Source: Verrucomicrobiota bacterium (GTDB lineage: Bacteria; Verrucomicrobiota; Verrucomicrobiia; Limisphaerales; UBA9464). Taken from it: a DNA stretch of 9,738 bases. Position numbers and translations under genes: made by a program. Shown here piece after piece: positions 1 to 5,891 of the stretch (position 1 is its first letter; the number at the start of each line of letters is the position of its first letter). Location: positions 1-9,738 of the forward strand of contig CANHYD010000065.1 in the NCBI GenBank assembly GCA_947464705.1, written 5' to 3'. The notes under the pieces were generated by a model. It worked only from the letters and a program-made list of their open reading frames with translations, made no database searches and had not been told where the DNA came from.

Positions 1-266
1 GGTTGCGAAGCCCGTCCCGAGGGGGAAACGAACTGCACGGAATACTTCTTCATGAAGCTCGACTGACGAAGCTTGGGGATCATCCCGATCCGCTCCAACG
101 GCGGATAGGTGAAGGGGATCATCGACTCTCCAATATGGTAGCGGGGAAACTTCTCCCGCTCGATCACCAAAACTCTGCGACCGTGCATGGCCAAAGCAGT
201 CGCCGTGGAGCAACCGGCGGGACCCGCCCCAATGATCACCGAATCGTAGTTTTCCACCTTTTTCAT
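1..266 (-). CDS. FAD-dependent oxidoreductase, halogenase / geranylgeranyl-reductase type (partial, C-terminus outside window)
   Basis: Only the first 88 codons are present; the gene runs off the left edge of the window. The ATG at 266 gives MKKVENYDSVIIGAGPAG. This is a beta strand followed by the GxGxxG dinucleotide-binding turn (GAGPAG, residues 13-18) of a Rossmann FAD domain. The second beta strand ends in an acidic residue (VLVIER, E36) that normally contacts the ribose of FAD. Residues 40-51 read FPRYHIGESMIP. This is the conserved F-P-R-x-H-(I/V)-G-E-S-x-x-P segment of flavin-dependent tryptophan-halogenase-like enzymes and related FAD monooxygenases/reductases. No signal peptide is present, so the protein is cytoplasmic. 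The halogenase-specific WxWxIP motif would lie beyond the window, so halogenation cannot be claimed; a geranylgeranyl-reductase-like or hydroxylase role is equally possible. The upstream gene on the same strand ends in a strong terminator, so this gene probably has its own promoter within 267-373, where I see no clear -35/-10 pair. No strong Shine-Dalgarno sequence precedes the ATG. Confidence 0.85.
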   Translation of the reverse strand, partial: MKKVENYDSVIIGAGPAGCSTATALAMHGRRVLVIEREKFPRYHIGESMIPFTYPPLERIGMIPKLRQSSFMKKYSVQFVSPSGRASQ

Positions 267-366
267 ACGCAGACGTATTATTTCCTGAAATCAGAGGTAC
301 TCCAGTCTGCCGGACTTGCAAGGGACAGATTCGGGAAAGTCGCCCCTCCGCGGGTGGGTCTGCCCT

Positions 367-404
367 GAAAACGGCAGCGCCGCCGTGAAACACGGCGGCG
401 CTGC
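367..404 (-). terminator. Rho-independent terminator of the FKBP gene
   Basis: A perfect 14-bp inverted repeat has arms at 374-387 and 391-404 separated by an AAA/TTT loop. The stem is almost entirely G/C. On the minus strand the hairpin begins 24 nt after the stop codon of the FKBP-type isomerase gene and is followed by a short TTTT tract (367-370). There is no T-run on the plus-strand side, so it acts for the minus-strand gene. The U-tract is short, but stem strength and placement make the call good. It separates the isomerase gene from the downstream oxidoreductase gene. Confidence 0.8.
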
Positions 405-427
405 GATCAAAAAACCCTGGAAAACCG

Positions 428-1366
428 TTATTTCTTAGGAGCCTCGGACTTTTTCTTCTGCTCGGCGGCCTCCTTCTGGAGACGCTCGGCATCGGTCGAC
501 TTGATCACCTCGATCTGGGCGCCCTTTTTCAGATCGTCGGCACTCGGCACCTTGATGATGTCGCTGGTGACGCTGCTAGGGAGCGGAGGCGCGACCTGCG
601 GCTTCACCGACAGCAGGTCCACTTCGAAGATGAGCGTGGAATGCGGCGGAATCTTCGGGGGAGAACCGTTCTGCCCGTAGGCCAGTTCCGAAGGGATGAC
701 AAACTGGTACTTCGAGCCTACCGGCATGAGCTGGAGACCTTCGGTCCATCCCTTGATGACCCGGCTCAAGCCAAAGCTGGCTGGCTGCCCACGGGAATAA
801 GAACTGTCGAACTCCGTGCCATCGACCAGCGTACCGCGGTAATGGACCTCCACGACGTCATCGCCCTTGGCCTTGGCGCCCTCGGCCGCCTTGAGCACCT
901 TGTACTGAAGACCACTGGCCGTGACTTGAACGCCTTCCTTGGTCTTGTTGGCAGCCAAGAACGCCTCACCGGCTACCTTCGCTTTCTCGCCGTCTTCCTT
1001 GCGTTTTTCCTCGGCCTTCTTGCGGATCTCGGTGCTGTAGTTCCGCAGGATCACATTAGCCTCACCGTCGGTGATCACGGTCGGTTTACCGCGGAGAGCC
1101 TCCGAGAACGCCTTGATGACAATCTCGGCATCGTGCTCGTAGTTCCCGCGCGACAACTGGCGCTTGATGTCTCCCGCCAACAGCACACCCATCGCATAGC
1201 TGTGCTTCTCCAAGTCGGTCTTGAACTTGCCAGCCCCGGGATCCGCCGGTGCATTGGTGGAGGCACCCAAAGCGGGGGCGGTCGGGGACACCTTAACGGC
1301 GTTATTCTGCCCCAGCACTGAACCGGCTAGGACGCTGGACAGTAGGAAGATCGGAAGTGTTTTCAT
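428..1366 (-). CDS. Exported FKBP-type peptidyl-prolyl cis-trans isomerase (FkpA/Mip-like)
   Basis: Product of 312 residues. The chosen ATG at 1366 starts a classical signal peptide (MKTLPIFLLSSVLAG..., cleavage near residue 19-20). An in-frame ATG at 1402 would place 12 polar residues before it, so I reject that longer start. No lipobox cysteine is seen, so the mature protein should be periplasmic or secreted. Residues about 48-145 form the helical FKBP N-terminal domain. It includes SYAMGVLLAGDIKRQL and a charged, coiled-coil-like helix (about 110-140), which in the Mip/FkpA family mediates dimerisation and chaperone activity. Residues about 150-256 are the FKBP catalytic domain. All usual pocket residues are visible: Y176 (HYRGTL), F186-D187 (EFDSS), F198, V203-I204 and W207 (VIKGWTEGL), Y230 (AYG) and F247 (LIFEVDLL). 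It should catalyse proline isomerisation during folding of exported proteins. A tail of about 55 residues after the domain ends in a Lys/Glu/Ala-rich stretch with no assigned function. The gene is divergent from the three-gene unit to the right and followed by an intrinsic terminator. Confidence 0.93.
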   Translation of the reverse strand: MKTLPIFLLSSVLAGSVLGQNNAVKVSPTAPALGASTNAPADPGAGKFKTDLEKHSYAMGVLLAGDIKRQLSRGNYEHDAEIVIKAFSEALRGKPTVITDGEANVILRNYSTEIRKKAEEKRKEDGEKAKVAGEAFLAANKTKEGVQVTASGLQYKVLKAAEGAKAKGDDVVEVHYRGTLVDGTEFDSSYSRGQPASFGLSRVIKGWTEGLQLMPVGSKYQFVIPSELAYGQNGSPPKIPPHSTLIFEVDLLSVKPQVAPPLPSSVTSDIIKVPSADDLKKGAQIEVIKSTDAERLQKEAAEQKKKSEAPKK

Positions 1367-1649
1367 GTCAGCCTGCATGCTCTGCCCCGTGCTCAACGGC
1401 ATACTTCAGGGCGGTTGTTGAAGACCGATTTACCAACCCCTTCCCCCAAAGTCGAGCCCAGGCCGCAGCCAAGGATCTTCGGGTGGAGTCTACTCGAGGG
1501 AATCAAACGCGGGGCGAGACCTTTGAGGCTTAAAATCCCTTTCCACCGCTGACTGACGCCGCAGGAATTCATCGATCCCAAACGCGCCCCCAGCGGCAGC
1601 AGCGGGATCGAGCCGGAGCGAGCATTGAAGGCAAACACCCAAAAAGGGG
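1367..1649. other. Non-coding divergent intergenic region, left of the repeat array
   Basis: No convincing gene lies here. The region must contain the promoter of the minus-strand FKBP gene, but I see no clear -35/-10 pair; only a weak AGG about 8 nt before the ATG at 1366 resembles a ribosome-binding site. One minus-strand frame is open from 1638 to 1393 (81 codons), but nothing in it resembles a known protein and it has no ribosome-binding site. The plus-strand frames are short. Together with the array at 1650-1931 and the 109 bp after it, this makes a 674-bp gap between divergent genes. Confidence 0.6.
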
Positions 1650-1931
1650 CCTCGTCAGTTGGACAATGCCTTGCAGGCCCGGTGCCCTCACCGGGCGGCC
1701 TGCAAGAGCCAGACGCCGGGTCAGGAGACCCGGCCTACAGGGACCTCGTCGGTTAGGCAATGCCTTGTAGGCCCGGTGCCCTCACCGGGCGGCCCGCAAG
1801 AGCCAGACGCCGGGTCAGGAGACCCGGCCTACAGGAGCCTCGTCAGTTGGACAATGCCTTGCAGGCCCGGTGCCCTCACCGGGCGGCCTGCAAGAGCCAG
1901 ACGCCGGATCAGAAGACCCGGCCTACAGGAG
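1650..1931. repeat. Three tandem copies of a 94-bp palindrome-bearing repeat
   Basis: Copies lie at 1650-1743, 1744-1837 and 1838-1931, head to tail, with no spacer and no length change. Each begins CCTCGTC and ends near CCTACAGG. Copy 1 differs from copy 2 at about seven positions and from copy 3 at about four; all the differences I count are transitions. Each unit holds two potential hairpins. The first (1673-1703 in copy 1) pairs GCAGG with CCTGC and CCCGGTG with CACCGGG around a CCCT loop, with a CGG bulge. The second is a perfect 8-bp stem, GCCGGGTC / GACCCGGC, around AGGA. This resembles REP/BIME-type intergenic palindromes rather than a CRISPR array, because there are no unique spacers. 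No coding function is supported, although the 94-bp period lets several overlapping frames stay open. Confidence 0.92.
1715..1734. repeat. Perfect palindrome of repeat copy 1
   Basis: Arms GCCGGGTC (1715-1722) and GACCCGGC (1727-1734) are exactly complementary around the loop AGGA. The same sequence is intact in copy 2 at 1809-1828. In copy 3 (1903-1922) the left arm reads GCCGGATC, which gives one mispair, and the loop is AGAA. There is no T-tract on either strand, and the location is between divergent genes, so it is not a transcription terminator. Confidence 0.85.
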
Positions 1932-2040
1932 GGCGCGAGCCGGAGCCCGTGACGGTTTGCCTTGGCCGCTCCATCGACGAAGCTCAGCCTTGCCACTGAT
2001 GACAGTTCGCAGGCCCATCCAAAACGGTCCGGGAACAGCC

Positions 2041-5000
2041 ATGGTGCGTCATTGTCACCCGGGTCTGGCGGCTTGGCTTCGTTGGCCCACTCTCCTGTGC
2101 CTGTTGGCTGGCTGGCTGCCGATTTTGTCGGCACCGGTCGAGGTTGTGCCGGGCAAAGACCGCACCTTCCGGGCTGGAGTCACCTACCTCGTCGGGGGAC
2201 CGGTCCGATTGGAGGGATCCGTGCGCTTTGAAGCGGGCTGCGTGCTGAAGTTCCTGCCAGGACGTTTGGCAGGCTTGGAGTTGCAGAAAGAAGCCCGAGT
2301 CTCGTGGCAGGCGACCCCCGAGGCGCCCATCGTATTCACCGCCTCCGACGATGATTCGGTGGGAGAACCTGTGCCGGGCTCGAAGGGAAAGCCCGCCGCA
2401 GAACCCTATGCCGACGTGGCCCTGTCGGTGAATGGTGCTTACTTGGAATCCGGCCAGTCCCGCTGGAATGACTTCCGCATCTCCCATGCCCGGGTGGCCC
2501 TGCGCTGGAACAAGACGACCGCCGCCCTGTGGCATTTCCAGGTGCAGCATTGCGAGATCGGCATCGAATCGACCGACAGCACCCTGGCCCTCCGCAACGG
2601 CCTCTTTCATCGAGTAAAAACCCCCTTCAGCGACCTCAGGTCGAGCCGGGTGAACGGCCAGCAACTCACCATCGCCCGCGCCGAAGTCCTCAACCGCAAA
2701 GCGGTGGGCTCCTCCCTCGAATTGCTCCGCTGCGTCATTGGGGAGGTGGCCGATTCCCAGGGCTACACCCATGCCTCGACCGACGGAAATCCCAATGCCG
2801 TCATCCCCACCACGGTCACCGATGCCTTTGTCGAAGCGGCCGGTTCACTGTACCTGCCCCCGGGCAGCCGCCGGATCCGCCCTGGGTTCTGCCACAGCCT
2901 GCTGGACCCCGAATTGGCCGCAGTACTTCCGACCATGACGGTCCTCCCGCCAGAACGGTTGCCCCCGCGGGTCACCCAGGCGCTCTACCTGCAACCCCGC
3001 GCCATCCGGGACCAAGCACTCCCAGAAGCCGGAGGCATCAACCCGATCAAGCTGGGCTTCCACCACTGGCCCATCGACTACTGGGTCGACGAGACCACCG
3101 TGAGCAATACCGTGGTGACACTGGCGGCGGCGGCGGTGCTTCACGAAGCTCCCGGCCGAGGATTCCGCTGGATCGGGTCGGGCGCGCTCAGGCGCGAAAC
3201 GGAGACTCCAGAATCGACGGCTGCGCCCAAAAAACGCCCAGTCCCCGGTCGCGGCGATCGTGACAGCGACGGGCGCAACGACCTGGAGGAATACTTCGAT
3301 GGCACCGATCCTGAGAACCCCTTCTGTGCCCTGCCCCGCATCTTGGCCTCCTTCGGATTCGACACCGATCGATTCGAGTCCGGGGATGGATTGCTACCCC
3401 TGCCCGGCTCCTCCGCCTCGCGCGAACCCTCCTTCGACCGCAGCGCGGCGGGATTCCACCGGACCGGGCAAGTGCTGCGTTACCCACTGATTGGGACTCG
3501 CGACGGAGTCACCCGAACCAACCTACAACCGCGCCACGGATCGATCGCCCTCGACTACTCGCCGGACTGGTTCCATGGCGCGACCAACGACGCCCCGGGT
3601 GCCGACTGCGTCCTTTTGGAGGCTCCGGGGTTGCGGGTGGTCATTGATGGCGAAGGGCGGCACTGGGGGATCAGCCGGGTCTCTGAAAACTTCCAGCAGA
3701 CCCTCTGGTCGCCGCTGCCCCGATCAGCCAATCAATCCAACCCCTTCGCGGGACGAACCAACTGGACCCTGCGCTTCTCGTTCAGCGCAGACACCTTCGA
3801 TCACCTCCCGCGGGAATCCCACTCACGCCAACCCAGCCCGCGTGATGACGGCAACACCTTTAGCCTGGGCAATGCTCTCGACGGCCAATCCCCGGCACTG
3901 GGCCGATTGGACCGGGTGCTCGTCCGCAACCATCTGGTGCCCGGAACCCTCGGCCATCCCGGCCCAGCCAACGGAATCGTCCGGAGCGATCGTCGCCCAC
4001 TGGAGGCCGACGACACCGAGCGGATTTCTGGAGAGTCTCTTGCCTCGGGTATCCGGCTGACCTTCCAACGCGACTGGGAAGGCGACGGCGATCAGGGCGG
4101 ACTTTATCCAATCGCTCGGAGATCCTGGGGGCCCAATCCCACCGTCTGGGAGATTATCGATCGCGATGCCCGCACCTCGATCTTCACCGACACGACCGCT
4201 CGACCGGGGCAGACCTACGGTTACCGAGTCCTGCGCAACGGCCGGCCACCGCTGGAACTTTGCGTGGCCCATGATACCCCGCCCCCATCCAACCGCGGCC
4301 GGGCTCTCTTGCTGGTGGATGAGACCCTCGCCCCACACCTCACCGCCAGCTTGGCCCGCTACCGGGCCGACCTCATCGCCGACGGCTGGGAAGTCGTCCA
4401 GCACCCGGTGCCCCGCCACGTGGACGCCGACCCGCAAGACTTCGATTGCCGGCGTTATGACGCCGAAGCGCTTCCGAAGAACCGGGCCAATCTGCTGGCC
4501 ATCAAATCGCTCATCCGTCGTGAGTACGAGGCCCATCCCGGCCGCACCCAGGTCGCTGTGCTCATTGGTCATCCCACCATTCCCCAGAGCGGCTGGGCCG
4601 CGGAGGATGGCCATGTAAATTGTGAGGATCCGGCGGGCATCCATCTGGGAGCCTGGCCGGCCGACCTCTTCTACGGCGACCTCACCGGAACTTGGACCGA
4701 CACCCAATCCTTCAAGACCGGTTGCCCGGATTGTCCGCGCAGCCAATGCGTCTATTGCATTCTGGGCAACGAGGCGGGCGATGGCCGCTGGGACCAGAAC
4801 GATCTCCCCCGGGAACCCGACGGCAGCCCCGGGCGTATCGAGGTGCCGCTGGGACGTATCGACTTCGCTCGGCTCTCCCACTTCGACAGCCGATTTGCCG
4901 ATCTCAAGGGGAATCCCAAAAACGCTCTCGAAGTCGAGGTCGCCCTGCTGGACCGCTACTTCGACAAGGCCTGGCGTTATCGACGCGGCCTGATCCCCTT

Positions 5001-5811
5001 CCAAGACTCCGCGATCGGATACGCAAATGTTCTGGGCGCTCTGGTCGATCGGAATCTGGTGCACATCGCGCCCCGCTTGGGCCAGTCAGAACCTCTGCAG
5101 CCGGCCGCCTGGAACACCGATGTCTTTCAGGATGGACCGACCGTTCGCTGGGGCTTCCAGACCGACTACTCGCACTTCGGGGTCCTGGGGATGACCGGGG
5201 CGGCCAAGCCCGGCCACAGCCACTTCGCCAAGAATGTCGCCTGGAAACGGCCGGGAGATATCCCGCGAGTCGCCTTCCTCTTCGCCTTCGGCTCCTTCCT
5301 CGGCCAGTGGTACAGCGGCTATGGTGAAGACTTCTTGCGGACCTGCCTGGCCACCGAGAACTCGGTGCTGTTGGCCGGCACCGCCTACGCCTTCGCGCCT
5401 TGGATCACCGACCGGGTGCATGCCGGGGCGCCGGTCCACGCGCTGCTCACCGATTCGGCCGAACGCAATGCCTCGGTGAATGCCCGATTGACCTTCCTGC
5501 TGGGAGACCCCTGCCTGCTGGAGCACCCGCTCCAAGCCCCATCGGCGTTCCATGCCAGAACCCAGGCCGGCGTCACCGAACTCACCTGGACCGCCTCGCC
5601 CGAGGCCACCGGCGGATACCGTATCGATTCGGCCCCAGCCAACGACTCCGCCACGTGGACACAAGTCCAAGAACTGCCCCCGGAGACCACGAGACTCCGC
5701 CTGGAGTCCGGTGCCGGCGGCAAAACATTCCGCCTTCGGGGTCTGGGCAGCGTGACCAACAGGTCCGGCCGGTATCGGCAGTGGACCGCCCCCAGCTATG
5801 CTCAGCCCTGA
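2041..5811 (+). CDS. Large exported multi-domain protein: beta-helix, EF-hand-like loop, LamG-like, gingipain (C25)-like region, FN3-like C-terminus
   Basis: Product of 1256 residues from the ATG at 2041, which starts a signal peptide (hydrophobic core about 15-29, cleavage near LSA-PV, residue 31). The frame is open further upstream to 1870 only because it runs through the 94-bp repeats; an ATG at 1999 is the main alternative. Residues about 40-240 have the short-strand, polar-turn pattern of a right-handed beta-helix. Residues 406-417 (DRDSDGRNDLEE) fit an EF-hand / thrombospondin-type-3 calcium loop. About 465-635 looks like a LamG / concanavalin-like domain, ending SPALGRLDRV as such domains do. 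From about 754 the pattern follows peptidase C25: RALLLVDE, then AVLIGHPTIP (839-848), PADLFYGDLTG (873-883), a GRIEVPLGRI strand (931-940), LLDRYFDKAWRY (969-980), and LLGDPCLLEHP near 1153, as in gingipains. Candidate catalytic His are 1045, 1059 and 1061. The expected Cys position reads FAFGSFLGQW (1081-1090), giving Ser1085. Four cysteines at 895, 898, 903 and 906 form CX2CX4CX2C. About 1170-1250 looks like a fibronectin-type-III domain. Peptidase activity is not established. It is probably the first gene of a three-gene unit. Confidence 0.85.
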   Translation: MVRHCHPGLAAWLRWPTLLCLLAGWLPILSAPVEVVPGKDRTFRAGVTYLVGGPVRLEGSVRFEAGCVLKFLPGRLAGLELQKEARVSWQATPEAPIVFTASDDDSVGEPVPGSKGKPAAEPYADVALSVNGAYLESGQSRWNDFRISHARVALRWNKTTAALWHFQVQHCEIGIESTDSTLALRNGLFHRVKTPFSDLRSSRVNGQQLTIARAEVLNRKAVGSSLELLRCVIGEVADSQGYTHASTDGNPNAVIPTTVTDAFVEAAGSLYLPPGSRRIRPGFCHSLLDPELAAVLPTMTVLPPERLPPRVTQALYLQPRAIRDQALPEAGGINPIKLGFHHWPIDYWVDETTVSNTVVTLAAAAVLHEAPGRGFRWIGSGALRRETETPESTAAPKKRPVPGRGDRDSDGRNDLEEYFDGTDPENPFCALPRILASFGFDTDRFESGDGLLPLPGSSASREPSFDRSAAGFHRTGQVLRYPLIGTRDGVTRTNLQPRHGSIALDYSPDWFHGATNDAPGADCVLLEAPGLRVVIDGEGRHWGISRVSENFQQTLWSPLPRSANQSNPFAGRTNWTLRFSFSADTFDHLPRESHSRQPSPRDDGNTFSLGNALDGQSPALGRLDRVLVRNHLVPGTLGHPGPANGIVRSDRRPLEADDTERISGESLASGIRLTFQRDWEGDGDQGGLYPIARRSWGPNPTVWEIIDRDARTSIFTDTTARPGQTYGYRVLRNGRPPLELCVAHDTPPPSNRGRALLLVDETLAPHLTASLARYRADLIADGWEVVQHPVPRHVDADPQDFDCRRYDAEALPKNRANLLAIKSLIRREYEAHPGRTQVAVLIGHPTIPQSGWAAEDGHVNCEDPAGIHLGAWPADLFYGDLTGTWTDTQSFKTGCPDCPRSQCVYCILGNEAGDGRWDQNDLPREPDGSPGRIEVPLGRIDFARLSHFDSRFADLKGNPKNALEVEVALLDRYFDKAWRYRRGLIPFQDSAIGYANVLGALVDRNLVHIAPRLGQSEPLQPAAWNTDVFQDGPTVRWGFQTDYSHFGVLGMTGAAKPGHSHFAKNVAWKRPGDIPRVAFLFAFGSFLGQWYSGYGEDFLRTCLATENSVLLAGTAYAFAPWITDRVHAGAPVHALLTDSAERNASVNARLTFLLGDPCLLEHPLQAPSAFHARTQAGVTELTWTASPEATGGYRIDSAPANDSATWTQVQELPPETTRLRLESGAGGKTFRLRGLGSVTNRSGRYRQWTAPSYAQP

Positions 5812-5891
5812 TCCGGACCCCGTGTTTCGGTCTGGAGCCGTTGGCCCTGTACCTGCTAGCACTTCTGTTGTTACCAACCGCTTTGGATACC

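Noticed and set aside
641..1321. 226-codon plus-strand frame opposite the isomerase gene
   Set aside because: The minus-strand frame encodes a complete FKBP with all pocket residues, so this is its antisense shadow.
1393..1638. 81-codon minus-strand frame upstream of the isomerase gene
   Set aside because: Composition is less biased than a typical shadow, but there is no ribosome-binding site and no recognisable family; I keep the region as non-coding. It might be a remnant or a dispersed repeat.
1650..1931. CRISPR array
   Set aside because: The 94-bp units are repeated as a whole with no unique spacers, and there are no cas genes nearby.
1659..1999. Two overlapping plus-strand frames through the repeat array
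   Set aside because: Their translations are the same repeated peptide in different frames, produced by the 94-bp period; no start signal and no protein-like character.
3823..5064. 413-codon open frame on the minus strand
   Set aside because: It is antisense to the C25-like and LamG-like coding region, has no recognisable domain or start signal, and is expected from high-GC codon bias in the opposite strand.
5813..5835. Hairpin after the stop codon of the giant gene (CCGGACC / GGTCTGG, 9-nt loop) as a terminator
   Set aside because: The stem is short with a G-T pair and no T-tract follows, so it does not break the proposed three-gene unit.
5400..5891. Upstream extension of the DUF1800 frame to 5400
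   Set aside because: It overlaps the end of the giant gene by about 400 bp and places a long non-conserved stretch before a good signal peptide at 5892.
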